The notes below the pieces were generated by a model, which was not told the origin of the DNA, ran no database searches, and was given only the letters and a program-made list of their open reading frames with translations. From assembly GCA_964485905.1 (NCBI GenBank), contig CAZAJY010000016.1, positions 1 through 15,331 of the forward strand: 15,331 bases of DNA. The letters run 5' to 3'. The stretch comes from CAIJXO01 sp964485905. Its GTDB lineage: Bacteria; Patescibacteriota; Minisyncoccia; Phycocordibacterales; GWA1-40-21. Both the position numbers and the translations under genes were made by a program. Shown piece after piece: positions 1 through 6,833 of the stretch; the first letter of the stretch is position 1; the number at the start of each line of letters is the position of its first letter.

Positions 1-11
1 GACACGCAAAT

Positions 12-27
12 CCCCACCGAAGTGGGG
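12..27 (-). other. UUCG-capped hairpin downstream of a minus-strand promoter
   Basis: On the minus strand CCCCAC-TTCG-GTGGGG forms a perfect 6-bp stem with a UUCG tetraloop. Imperfect outer pairing between GCGTAA and TTTGCG lengthens it. A second hairpin, GCTAGC-AATG-GCTAGC, lies at 51-66 in the same leader. The structure sits 50-80 bases after a promoter-like pair at 75-103, so it belongs to a transcript that leaves the window. It could be a leader hairpin, a small RNA or a weak terminator; there is no U-tract. Confidence 0.45.
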
Positions 28-74
28 GCTTACGCAGACATTTGTTTGAGCTAGCCATTGCTAGCACTCACTAA

Positions 75-103
75 AGTAGTATAGCATAATTCGTCCTAAA
101 AAG
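75..103 (-). promoter_or_regulatory. Putative sigma70 promoter firing out of the window
   Basis: Read on the minus strand, TTGCTT is followed after 17 bases by TATACT, just beyond the stop of the Wzy-like gene. The spacing is ideal and the -10 is near consensus. The transcript would run left through the two hairpins at 51-66 and 12-27. No convincing coding region begins before the window edge. Confidence 0.45.
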
Positions 104-108
104 CAAGT

Positions 109-2067
109 TTATTCTAGTCTTTTGAGTATTTCCTCGCCTTCTGCCCTAAAAGACGGCTCTGATTCTATCTTTTTTAACAAAACTGTTTTATAGATCTCTT
201 TGGCCTGATCATAGTTTTGATCCAATTCATAGGCATTTTTTGCCTCCACCAAAGCTTCGTCAATGCGCCCTAAAGCATACAGAGACTGAATTAATTCAAA
301 CCTCATGGCTTGCTTTAAAGGTGATAGCTCAATGGCCTTATTAATGTAAGGCAAGGCCTGTTCTGATTGACCAATATTATTTAATAATGACCCTAATAAA
401 ATATAGTAACGAGCGTCATCTGGCACACGAGCAATTTGCTTCTCTAATTCATTAAAAGTAAGCATCAAAAATTCTTGTTTATCTTTTTGATCAATCGTCT
501 CTGCTTTCAAAACCGAAGGGGTATAAGAAAGTAATTGCTCACGAATTTCTGAATCCCCCATAGATTTATAAGCTAAGGCTTGTTTAAAAGAATTAATAGC
601 TTCGGCGACTTTCCCAGACTGAGTCAGCCTTATGGCATTAATTAAATTTTGATTTGCCTTCAAACCGGGAATATTTATCCAATAAATACCACTTCCAATT
701 AAAATAATGATAAAAGGGATCAAAATATAATTTTGATATTCTGTATTAGAAACAAAATTTGATAAATAATTAAAAGCCGGCTTGTTCTCCTGATTCTCAA
801 CCATCCGTGAATGGATATAGCTAAGACTAGTAAAAAATAAAATATAACTAACTAAATTATCAAAAACAAAAATTGCTTGGAAAAAATAACCCACCAATAA
901 TCCAGTCAGAAGCGCTCTTTCGGTAATACTTAATGAATTTTTCTTCAACCATAATAAATATAAAGCTGAAAAAAATAAAGCGAGATAAGCTAATAAGCCC
1001 AAAATACCTCCAGCCACTAAAAAGTCTAGTGGAGCATTATGAGCTCGATCAAACCATGTCTCCTGACTATACATCTTAGGGTCATAATATTTGTTAAAAA
1101 CATAATTAAAACCCTCTTGTCCCCAACCTAAAATAGGTTTCTCTTTAAATCCCTTAAATGCCATTGGCCAAATCATCTGCCGAGCTTGATCACTAACATT
1201 GCTCCAAGAAATATTAGAGTAACGAGCTAAGGTAGAATTATTTTTTATATATTTTGTATCTCTTACACTAATAAATAAAACAACTACTACTGTCACCATA
1301 ATTATTCCACCAATAGCAATATGTTTAATTACCATTTTCTCCTTTTCAAAAAATGCAATTAAAATTGCGGCGATTAAAATACCACCTATTAATCCAAGCA
1401 AAGCACCACGAGAAGTTCGATAGACGACAAAAAATGATACGGCGCTAGCAATAATATACAAATAAAATAGAATATTAATAAAAACTCTCTTAAATACATT
1501 CCAATCATTCAAATTTTTAACTAAAACATCTTTATATAAAAGAATCAGTGAAAAAAAGAAAATAAATAAGAAATAAACAGCGATATAAATTGGGTTTCCT
1601 AGTGGACCAGAAAAACGAGCCTCCGTCGCCTTATCAATACTAAAAAGGGCCAAAACTACCCCAGTTGCGACATTGGCACGTAAAAACCAAAGCCATAATT
1701 TTTCGGTATTCAACATTGAGCCCAAAACAATAAAATAAGCAAATAAATGAACAAAAGTGACCCACCCCTCCATTCGTTCATAATTGCTCCAAAAAGCCTT
1801 AAAAGGTGCGACCGCATTTATATCAGCGATTAATAAAATAAAAGTCAGTAGTCCAACCGCCCAAAGTATCCAAGATTGTTTTGGTCGAAACTCTTTATCT
1901 TTAATAATAAGAATGAACCAAAGTCCCAAAATAATTTCAACAATTATGCGAAAAGCAAAGGCCTTACCTGTAATATAAGGGAAAAACAAACCATCAGCCA
2001 CAAAAAATGGAATAATTAGAGTGGCATATATCCCTGTCCAAATACTATATTTTAATATTTCTTTCAT
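109..2067 (-). CDS. O-antigen ligase/polymerase-like membrane protein (Wzy_C/WaaL type) with C-terminal TPR repeats
   Basis: A 652-residue polytopic membrane protein. About ten or more hydrophobic segments fill residues 1-420, with another at about 446-466, followed by a soluble tail. Features of the WaaL/Wzy family visible here are YRTSRGALLG near 216-225, ILGWGQEGF at 312-320 and the loop motif RAHNAPLDFLVAGG at 341-354, whose histidine lies in the large periplasmic loop of known ligases. WSNYERMEGW at 93-102 recurs in CPR homologues. The tail (about 472-630) contains helix-turn-helix repeats of TPR type, clearest at 552-620. The likely role is joining or polymerising surface glycans at the membrane; the substrate is not known. 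The ATG overlaps the stop of the upstream ATPase gene by four bases (ATGA), so the two are probably cotranslated. No SD precedes the start. Ligase versus polymerase cannot be settled from sequence. Confidence 0.8.
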   Translation of the reverse strand: MKEILKYSIWTGIYATLIIPFFVADGLFFPYITGKAFAFRIIVEIILGLWFILIIKDKEFRPKQSWILWAVGLLTFILLIADINAVAPFKAFWSNYERMEGWVTFVHLFAYFIVLGSMLNTEKLWLWFLRANVATGVVLALFSIDKATEARFSGPLGNPIYIAVYFLFIFFFSLILLYKDVLVKNLNDWNVFKRVFINILFYLYIIASAVSFFVVYRTSRGALLGLIGGILIAAILIAFFEKEKMVIKHIAIGGIIMVTVVVVLFISVRDTKYIKNNSTLARYSNISWSNVSDQARQMIWPMAFKGFKEKPILGWGQEGFNYVFNKYYDPKMYSQETWFDRAHNAPLDFLVAGGILGLLAYLALFFSALYLLWLKKNSLSITERALLTGLLVGYFFQAIFVFDNLVSYILFFTSLSYIHSRMVENQENKPAFNYLSNFVSNTEYQNYILIPFIIILIGSGIYWINIPGLKANQNLINAIRLTQSGKVAEAINSFKQALAYKSMGDSEIREQLLSYTPSVLKAETIDQKDKQEFLMLTFNELEKQIARVPDDARYYILLGSLLNNIGQSEQALPYINKAIELSPLKQAMRFELIQSLYALGRIDEALVEAKNAYELDQNYDQAKEIYKTVLLKKIESEPSFRAEGEEILKRLE

Positions 2068-3779
2068 AACTGAAGCATCTGTTTTAATTTATCTTCGGGA
2101 ATTTCCTTGCCCGAAAAAGTTTCTGTTTCAGAAAGTTTCGCGGGTTTTACCTCTTCTCTCTTTTCCTCCTTTTTAGTCTTGTCTTTATTTAAATTTTGTA
2201 AAACTGCTCGCAAATCAGCTAAACTTTTTTCACTAACTGCCTTTTTATGAACTAAATTATTATTTTGATTTATAGCTGGAACATTTAACTGTGTGGATTT
2301 ATTTTTTAATTCTTGCAAAGGTACAAAATCATCATCTGGCTCATCAAATTTGGGTATAATTGGAGCTGGATTTTCTCTTTTGACATATTTAGGTTTATCA
2401 AAAACCTTAGCTGGTATTGGTGTTGAAATTGGTTTCAAAATTTTTGGAACTTCTTTTTTATCTAAAATAGGCTTATTTATTGTCTGCCCTCCATCTTTAT
2501 GCCAATTTATAACATCTTGCTCTACCTTTGCTCGATCCATCGCAAATTGTTTTCGAGACATATCAATTACCTCCTGTTTAAATGATATTTCTGGCTCTTT
2601 AATTGGTGGTATTGTCCTAGCAGAAAAAGGCATAGAGCTTACACCGTCAATCATCAATTTCAAATAAATTTGAGCAAAACCTAAATTCACTAAATCCTCA
2701 GCCGTAAACTGTGGAGCAAATTCCTTTTCTAAAACCTCAGCATCAAAAGCCCCAACGCGGAAAGTAACCATGGTGCCCACGTTACCAAAAACCGCTGCTC
2801 GAACCTCTTCAGACATTTGTTCAATATACTGATGAGCAATGGTTAAATTTAATTTATATTTTCTAGCCTCTGATAAGATATCGGCGAAACTCTCATTGGC
2901 AAAAGACTGAAATTCATCCACATATAAATAAAAGTTCGGTAATTTCTGTAATTCTTTTTCTTGAACATCAGCACGAGACATGGCAGCCAAATAAATCTTA
3001 GTAATAAACATTGAGCCCAAAAGATTAGCGTTAGCCTCACCTACCCTTCCTTTAGATAAGTTAATAACGATTATTTTATTTTCATCCATCATTTTTCTTA
3101 AATCAAAAGATGATTTTGGTTGGCCAATAATATTTCTAATTAAAGGATTAGAGGTAAATTGTCCAATTTTATTTTGAATGGCTGGCGTGGCTTCGGCGGC
3201 AAATTTATCGGTATACTTAGCGAATTCATCCACCCAAAAACTTTTAACCGCTGGATCTTTAATATTATCTACTACTCTCTTTCTATATTCTTTATCAGCT
3301 AACATTCTGTTTACTCCAAGTAAGGTTGAATCTGGATATTCTAAAAGTGCCAATAGGGTATTGGTTAAAATATATTCCATTCTTGCTGACCAAGCGTCTA
3401 CCCAAATCTTTTTAAAAGTAGACATCAAACCAGAAACTACCAAATGTCTTTTGTCATAACCAACATCTTCCAAAACATTAAAAGAAACTGGATGTTCCAA
3501 ATCAAAGGGCGCAAAATATAAAACATCTTTTATTCTATGTTCTGGTACATAATTCAAAAGCAATTCGGCTGTTTTGCCGTGAGGATCAATAAAAGCCAGG
3601 CCTTCACCATTAGCGATATCTTGCACCGCCATATTTTCCAACATTGTACTTTTACCTAAACCTGTCTTTCCTATCACATAGACATGACGAGTACGATCTT
3701 TGGCTTTAATACCAAATTCCACATTTTTATTTCTAGCATCCGCATTGGCAAAGGTTGTAACTCTCTCTGGATCGTACAT
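2064..3779 (-). CDS. VirD4/HerA-like P-loop ATPase (type IV secretion coupling protein-like)
   Basis: A 571-residue P-loop ATPase. It has a Walker A GKTGLGKST at 37-45, the FIDPHG segment at 63-68 common in VirD4/TraG/HerA-type pumps, a Walker B YLYVDEFQ at 284-291, and a following AHQY sensor-like segment at 315-318. The ATPase core ends near residue 400. The last 170 residues are charged and rich in Lys, Pro and Glu, and look disordered. Such proteins couple DNA or protein substrates to a type IV secretion or pilus-like channel, or pump DNA in HerA fashion. The N-terminal membrane helices of classical VirD4 are absent, and a promoter placed right at the ATG argues that the gene is complete. 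No other secretion gene is visible here, so the substrate is unknown. The mRNA is predicted to be leaderless. Confidence 0.8.
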   Translation of the reverse strand: MYDPERVTTFANADARNKNVEFGIKAKDRTRHVYVIGKTGLGKSTMLENMAVQDIANGEGLAFIDPHGKTAELLLNYVPEHRIKDVLYFAPFDLEHPVSFNVLEDVGYDKRHLVVSGLMSTFKKIWVDAWSARMEYILTNTLLALLEYPDSTLLGVNRMLADKEYRKRVVDNIKDPAVKSFWVDEFAKYTDKFAAEATPAIQNKIGQFTSNPLIRNIIGQPKSSFDLRKMMDENKIIVINLSKGRVGEANANLLGSMFITKIYLAAMSRADVQEKELQKLPNFYLYVDEFQSFANESFADILSEARKYKLNLTIAHQYIEQMSEEVRAAVFGNVGTMVTFRVGAFDAEVLEKEFAPQFTAEDLVNLGFAQIYLKLMIDGVSSMPFSARTIPPIKEPEISFKQEVIDMSRKQFAMDRAKVEQDVINWHKDGGQTINKPILDKKEVPKILKPISTPIPAKVFDKPKYVKRENPAPIIPKFDEPDDDFVPLQELKNKSTQLNVPAINQNNNLVHKKAVSEKSLADLRAVLQNLNKDKTKKEEKREEVKPAKLSETETFSGKEIPEDKLKQMLQL

Positions 3780-3787
3780 TTGAGAGT

Positions 3788-3816
3788 ATTATACCAGCTT
3801 TTATTCTAGATTCAAA
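3788..3816 (-). promoter_or_regulatory. Promoter of the VirD4-like gene, predicted leaderless
   Basis: A perfect TATAAT (3788-3793) lies 17 bases downstream of TTTGAA (3811-3816). Only eight bases separate the -10 from the ATG at 3779, so a normal start point 6-8 bases downstream leaves a 5' leader of about 0-2 bases. The -35 lies inside the neighbouring intergenic stretch and reaches the stop region of the glycoside hydrolase gene. Confidence 0.7.
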
Positions 3817-5030
3817 GCACTTTGTGTATAAGTATTCCCCGCATCCCAAAGCATCCACGAAGTTAGACCAGCATCATAAGTAGCTTGTATTTGGGTTCTA
3901 ACCATCTCTGGTGTATAAGGCACTGGGTAATCATTATCCTGCAACCACGGCCGTAATTTAAGTGGTGTAGAACTAGCGGTCAATAATCGGCCAGCTGCAA
4001 TATCCATAGAATATTTTACTATTTCATAAGGGTGAGCATTAATAGACGCCACCGAATTATAATTCAAAAATCCTGGTGGATAATGCGATGGATAAACCAT
4101 AGGGCAAATATAATCAAAATATGGAATTGCCGTTTCTAATACTTGTCCAATATTTAAATCGTCATAATTTGTTGTGGTCATACCGAAAAAATCTACCGAT
4201 AAAATCAAGCCCGTATCTTTTAATTCATTATGTAAGAATTCAAAGAATTTTTCCATTACTTGTGCCTTATTACTTAAGGTAGAGGAAGCATTCTGATTTA
4301 GAGCCCAAATTTTTTCACTCCATGGATAATAAATATCTTTCATATCACCATCAGATGGAAAACGAATATAATCAAAATTAATTTCATCAAAACCAATAGA
4401 ATATGACTCCTTGGCCAAATCGACCAAATATTGCCACATATCCTTATTCCCAGCATCTACAAAACTCAGGCCTTTACGATCTTTCCAAACCACAGTCCGA
4501 TCGCTATTCTTTTTTACTGCCCAATCTGGATGAAGTTTCGTCATCAGTGGATCTTGAAAAGCGGTAATTCGCCCAATAACATAAATATTATTTTGATGAA
4601 GAACTTCAATAAAATCTGGCATATCAGCTACCCGACAACCAGAACCAACTATATCCTTAAATTCTGGATTATCAATATTAAAAGAAATTGTTCCGGAATA
4701 ATCTTTAATATCAATCACAATAGAATTGATTTCCGTCTCATTGGCCAGCTTTAAAAGCTTAGTACGGAAACTTGGAGTCCCAGCGACGCAAGCGGTCATA
4801 TAAATCCCCTTCACGGCCTCTGGAACTTTTTGATGGGTAATTACTTTTTTAATAATTACGGGTTCTTCAATTGTGGTCGTGGAAGTAGAGGCGACGCTGG
4901 CTAAATCCGACTTAAAGTTAAAAATAAAAGTTGCTGGTAAAAAACTTGGTAAAATAAAAAATACCAAAACCAAAATAGCTATACTAATAAGTCCAATATA
5001 AAAATATTTATTGTGGATTATTTTCAACAT
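3801..5030 (-). CDS. Membrane-anchored putative glycoside hydrolase (DUF4015-type)
   Basis: About 409 residues from the chosen start. Residues 11-37 form one hydrophobic anchor, followed by a Ser/Thr-rich linker (45-55) and a TIM-barrel-like catalytic region. Family hallmarks are GIYMTA at 75-80, SIVIDIKDYSG at 103-113, RITAFQDP at 154-161, FDEINFDYIRFPSDG at 214-228 and a later CPMVYPSHYPPG segment. These match the putative glycoside hydrolases of Pfam DUF4015, seen widely in CPR and Firmicutes. Acidic residues in the IDIKD and FDYIRFP strands are candidate catalytic groups. It probably acts outside the membrane on glycan; the substrate is unknown. I prefer the ATG at 5030 over an in-frame ATG at 5066, because it gives a normal anchor and less overlap (23 rather than 59 bases) with the upstream gene. 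There is no SD. Confidence 0.75.
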   Translation of the reverse strand: MLKIIHNKYFYIGLISIAILVLVFFILPSFLPATFIFNFKSDLASVASTSTTTIEEPVIIKKVITHQKVPEAVKGIYMTACVAGTPSFRTKLLKLANETEINSIVIDIKDYSGTISFNIDNPEFKDIVGSGCRVADMPDFIEVLHQNNIYVIGRITAFQDPLMTKLHPDWAVKKNSDRTVVWKDRKGLSFVDAGNKDMWQYLVDLAKESYSIGFDEINFDYIRFPSDGDMKDIYYPWSEKIWALNQNASSTLSNKAQVMEKFFEFLHNELKDTGLILSVDFFGMTTTNYDDLNIGQVLETAIPYFDYICPMVYPSHYPPGFLNYNSVASINAHPYEIVKYSMDIAAGRLLTASSTPLKLRPWLQDNDYPVPYTPEMVRTQIQATYDAGLTSWMLWDAGNTYTQSALNLE

Positions 5031-5235
5031 AAGTGTCAGTCTTAACTTCCGCCACCTCGTGTACAATCTTAATGACCTTATGTAATTCTTTTCTAAGCAA
5101 AAGAGATAAAATAATAATTGCTAAACCACAAACCATAAAAATATAACTTTTCCAATCTCGTGATATAGCAATAAAAGGTGAAGCAATGATTAAAACTAAA
5201 ACCCCTAAGGTGGTAATTGATGATATTTTTTTCAT
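5008..5235 (-). CDS. Small two-helix membrane protein of unknown function
   Basis: A 75-residue protein not recognised as a named family. It has two hydrophobic segments (about 8-25 and 30-47) and a basic, then acidic, C-terminal tail from about 48. The topology predicts both ends on the same side of the membrane. Its end overlaps the start of the DUF4015-type hydrolase gene by 23 bases, so the pair is probably one transcript. A -10 box (TATATT, with an extended TGC) ends seven bases before the ATG, so the message is probably leaderless. Confidence 0.6.
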   Translation of the reverse strand: MKKISSITTLGVLVLIIASPFIAISRDWKSYIFMVCGLAIIILSLLLRKELHKVIKIVHEVAEVKTDTYVENNPQ

Positions 5236-5242
5236 AATTAAT

Positions 5243-5251
5243 AATATAGCA
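5243..5251 (-). promoter_or_regulatory. Extended -10 promoter of the 75-aa gene, predicted leaderless
   Basis: TGC-TATATT on the minus strand forms an extended -10, with seven bases (5236-5242) between it and the ATG. No clear -35 is seen, which is usual for extended -10 promoters. The site begins just after the rsmI stop. Confidence 0.5.
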
Positions 5252-5256
5252 TAAAA

Positions 5257-5934
5257 TTAGGAAACAATCACGACAAATTCCCCTCTCACTTTGTCGGGGT
5301 TATCGGTAAAATACTGTGAAACTTCGGTCGGCGAACCAGAAATTATCTGTTCAAAAACCTTAGTCAATTCTCGAGCAATTACAACTTTTTTCTCTGGAGC
5401 AAACTTAATAAATGATTCCAAAGCTTTTAAAATCCGATGTGGAGATTCATAAAAAACCATTGTCCTTTCAGAATTAGCAATTTCTTTAAATAAAGTCTCC
5501 CGTCCTTTTTTATGTGGTAAAAAACCAAGAAAAGTAAATTCAGCCGTATTCAGTCCGGAAATAGAAAGAGCTGAAATCAAAGCACTAGCCCCTGGAATAG
5601 AAATAATTTCAGTATCAGGGAAAACCTCTTTTATTTTTGCCACCAACACCGACCCCGGATCAGAAATAGTCGGGGTACCGGCGTCAGATACCAGAGCCAA
5701 AGTTTTCCCTCCCCCGATTAGTTTTAGAATTTGTTCAGTTTTGGAAAGTTTGCTTTGCGAATGATAAGAGAGAGTTGGTTTTTTAATTCCATATTTATTT
5801 AATAAATTTACTGTCACCCTGGTATCCTCGCACAACACCAAATCCACCTCGCCCAAAATCCGCACCGCTCGGTACGTGATATCTTCCATATTCCCAATCG
5901 GTGTACCCACGACGTAAAACTTATGCTTATTCAT
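5257..5934 (-). CDS. rsmI: 16S rRNA (cytidine-2'-O)-methyltransferase RsmI
   Basis: A 225-residue member of the tetrapyrrole-methylase fold. RsmI methylates the 2'-OH of C1402 in the decoding centre of 16S rRNA with S-adenosylmethionine. Visible motifs are YVVGTPIGNMEDIT at 7-20, LCEDTR at 34-39, LVSDAGTPTISDPG at 81-94, IPGASA at 113-118, FLGFLPHKKGR at 135-145 and FYESPHRI at 161-168. The protein stops about 50 residues before the usual bacterial length (about 280), so the C-terminal extension is missing; the catalytic domain looks whole. The start at 5934 puts the conserved GTPIGN near residue 10, as in homologues. A promoter sits seven bases before the ATG. The 3' end of this enzyme's substrate, the 16S gene, is in the same window. 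Confidence 0.92.
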   Translation of the reverse strand: MNKHKFYVVGTPIGNMEDITYRAVRILGEVDLVLCEDTRVTVNLLNKYGIKKPTLSYHSQSKLSKTEQILKLIGGGKTLALVSDAGTPTISDPGSVLVAKIKEVFPDTEIISIPGASALISALSISGLNTAEFTFLGFLPHKKGRETLFKEIANSERTMVFYESPHRILKALESFIKFAPEKKVVIARELTKVFEQIISGSPTEVSQYFTDNPDKVRGEFVVIVS

Positions 5935-5941
5935 ATATTTG

Positions 5942-5970
5942 ATATTACCTTAAAATAAAAATTTTTACAA
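5942..5970 (-). promoter_or_regulatory. rsmI promoter, predicted leaderless
   Basis: TTGTAA (5965-5970) and TAATAT (5942-5947) are separated by exactly 17 bases. The -10 ends seven bases before the rsmI ATG, so the transcript should start at or within a base or two of the start codon. The -35 touches the foot of the terminator hairpin of the upstream small gene. Confidence 0.65.
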
Positions 5971-6014
5971 AGAAAGAACCCGCGGGCAGTTCTTTCTTTT
6001 TCTGCCGACGCGGG
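5969..6014 (-). terminator. Switch-like terminator after the 66-aa gene (copy 1)
   Basis: Two hairpins compete for the same bases. One pairs AAAGAAAGAAC with GTTCTTTCTTT (5969-5979 with 5989-5999; 11 bp). The other pairs CTGCC...GCGGG at 6002-6014 with the GC-rich loop of the first (5979-5989), about 10 bp. In minus-strand RNA the GC hairpin is followed by a U-rich run, as in an intrinsic terminator. The 34 bases 5967-6000 recur exactly at 6597-6630. Confidence 0.75.
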
Positions 6015-6026
6015 CCCTTGCCGATC

Positions 6027-6227
6027 TCATTTTGGGATAGGCCCCGACCGATGAACCCTCTGTCTCATAAGCACAATAAAGCCCTTGTTCAATGGAGCAA
6101 TCCCCACTGCCTTCTCGTTCGCATGACCTTTGTTGAGCTCCGTCTCCACGTAAGAAGCAATGTCCTTCGCACCTGGACCAGACGGATCCGTTCCAAACGA
6201 TACCACCTTATACTTCCACTTCTTCAT
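6027..6227 (-). CDS. Small soluble protein, DUF4177-like
   Basis: A 66-residue protein. Its start MKKWKYKVVSFG, followed by an amphipathic helix (about 20-33) and a final strand PLNKGFIVLMR at 45-55, resembles the small DUF4177 family (YEYKVV... helix ...VFKR). That family has no known biochemical role, and the match is by eye. The gene differs from its neighbours: it is GC-richer, prefers G/C third positions, has a purine-rich SD-like leader (GAGGAGAAGGAAG just before ATG), a consensus promoter about 65-100 bases upstream and its own terminator. These traits suggest a self-contained acquired unit. The start is fixed by the SD-like leader. Confidence 0.65.
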   Translation of the reverse strand: MKKWKYKVVSFGTDPSGPGAKDIASYVETELNKGHANEKAVGIAPLNKGFIVLMRQRVHRSGPIPK

Positions 6228-6298
6228 CTTCCTTCTCCTCTATTCTGGTGGCTTCTAGCCACGAGTTGACTGACGACGAACATATCACAAATCTACCC
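6228..6298 (-). promoter_or_regulatory. Leader of the 66-aa gene: hairpin plus SD
   Basis: The roughly 70-base leader carries a perfect hairpin GTGGCT-AGA-AGCCAC (6248-6262) just upstream of the purine-rich SD region (6228-6240). A similar TGGCT...AGCCA hairpin stands at the same place in the leader of the 61-aa gene (6847-6859), so the two leaders share a design. A role in SD access or mRNA stability is possible. Confidence 0.5.
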
Positions 6299-6300
6299 TT

Positions 6301-6330
6301 ATTATACACCTGGGGAGGGCGTTTTGTCAA
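6301..6330 (-). promoter_or_regulatory. Consensus sigma70 promoter of the 66-aa gene
   Basis: TTGACA (6325-6330) and TATAAT (6301-6306) are both perfect consensus, with an 18-base spacer. This is a much stronger match than the promoters of the housekeeping genes here. The -35 adjoins the 12-base inverted repeat arm at 6330-6341. Confidence 0.85.
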
Positions 6331-6341
6331 ACACAACCGCC
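6330..6341. repeat. Left arm of a 12-bp inverted repeat
   Basis: AACACAACCGCC here is matched exactly, inverted, by GGCGGTTGTGTT at 6518-6529. The arms enclose a 200-base segment with no gene. No target-site duplication is obvious. This could be a miniature inverted-repeat element or its remnant, or a chance pairing of the promoter-proximal region with the right-hand repeat. Confidence 0.55.
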
Positions 6342-6418
6342 CCGTCTATCAGAATAACCCCTTCTTACAGAAGCAGTACACCTTTCACATTTTGATTACA
6401 AAATATTCAAGGTCTTTC

Positions 6419-6516
6419 ATTTGGGTCCCCTCCCAAATTTCAACCTCCTCAACTGAGAGAGGGGGTCTGAATTCAGACTTCCTCCTGAGCTAAGGAGGAA
6501 TGTCATTCTTATGACA
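6419..6516. repeat. Run of five tandem stem-loops
   Basis: Five inverted repeats lie end to end with almost no spacing: ATTTGGG/CCCAAAT (6419-6438), ACCTCCTC/GAGGGGGT with one G-T pair (6443-6466), the 14-base perfect palindrome GTCTGAATTCAGAC (6465-6478), TTCCTCCT/AGGAGGAA (6479-6500) and TGTCAT/ATGACA (6501-6516). Nothing codes here. Units of this run recur elsewhere in the window, so it looks like a cluster of small dispersed palindromic repeats. The wider gene-free stretch 6228-6647 holds this run, the inverted-repeat arms, one promoter with its leader, and the terminator at 6599-6641. Confidence 0.7.
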
Positions 6517-6522
6517 AGGCGG
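6490..6522 (+). repeat. Dispersed repeat unit, intergenic copy
   Basis: This 33-base unit (key parts AAGGAGGA, TGTCATTCT, ATGAC) matches the minus strand of 11575-11607 inside murC at 29 of 33 positions. It contains the TGTCAT/ATGACA hairpin and half of the preceding one. Confidence 0.75.
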
Positions 6523-6529
6523 TTGTGTT
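6518..6529. repeat. Right arm of the 12-bp inverted repeat
   Basis: GGCGGTTGTGTT is the exact reverse complement of 6330-6341. It overlaps the end of the 33-base dispersed unit and abuts the run of five stem-loops. Confidence 0.55.
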
Positions 6530-6598
6530 AAAAAATGAGAAATTAATATCTTATCATGCATTGACGGCCGTCCAACCATGTATAGCTAAAAAATAAAC

Positions 6599-6641
6599 AA
6601 AGAAAGAACCCGCGGGCAGTTCTTTCTTTTCTGCCGGCGGG
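6599..6641 (-). terminator. Switch-like terminator after the 61-aa gene (copy 2)
   Basis: This has the same layout as copy 1. AAAGAAAGAAC (6599-6609) pairs with GTTCTTTCTTT (6619-6629), while CTGCCGGCGGG (6631-6641) can instead pair, 10 of 11, with the loop CCCGCGGGCAG. A U-rich run follows on the minus strand. The stop codon of the 61-aa gene is six bases away. Confidence 0.75.
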
Positions 6642-6647
6642 CCAAAA

Positions 6648-6833
6648 TCAAATCTCAACCCCGTATACAAGGAGCTTGTCTCTTCCGACACCAACGAGTA
6701 GCATTCCAGTACAGACACCGAACAGAGCGAACGGTGATACAACTTGGTGCTTAGTCAAACTCCAAAAGAAGGCGATCGTACTCACGACAATCACAATCAG
6801 GCCGAGGTCCAAAATCCGTGTCCAGAATCTCAT
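6648..6833 (-). CDS. Small two-helix membrane protein of unknown function
   Basis: A 61-residue protein not assigned to a family. It has a basic N-terminus (MRFWTR), two hydrophobic segments (about 8-26 and 33-49) joined by a short polar loop, and a short tail. It is predicted to be an inner membrane protein with both ends inside. It has the same package as the 66-aa gene: a strong SD (AGGAGG at 6840-6845, six bases before ATG), a leader hairpin, a TTGACA-18-TATAAT promoter and the repeated switch-like terminator. GC content is visibly higher than in secY next door. The start is fixed by the SD. Confidence 0.6.
   Translation of the reverse strand: MRFWTRILDLGLIVIVVSTIAFFWSLTKHQVVSPFALFGVCTGMLLVGVGRDKLLVYGVEI

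Noticed and set aside
2293..2667. Plus-strand 124-codon open frame
   Set aside because: It lies wholly opposite the VirD4-like ATPase gene, has no family motif and no start signal; an antisense shadow.
5969..6014. Simultaneous H-type pseudoknot
   Set aside because: The strand order fits, but the connecting loops are 0-2 bases across stems of about 10-11 bp, too short, so alternative hairpins are more likely.
6018..6493. Two overlapping plus-strand frames across the 66-aa gene and the spacer
   Set aside because: They cross a consensus promoter, leader and hairpin run on the other strand and encode no recognisable protein.
6419..6516. CRISPR array
   Set aside because: The stem-loops differ from one another and no direct repeats with regular spacers are present.
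6554..6742. Minus-strand 62-codon frame overlapping the 61-aa gene
   Set aside because: It runs through the terminator hairpin and has no SD or promoter of its own, while the overlapping 61-aa frame has both.
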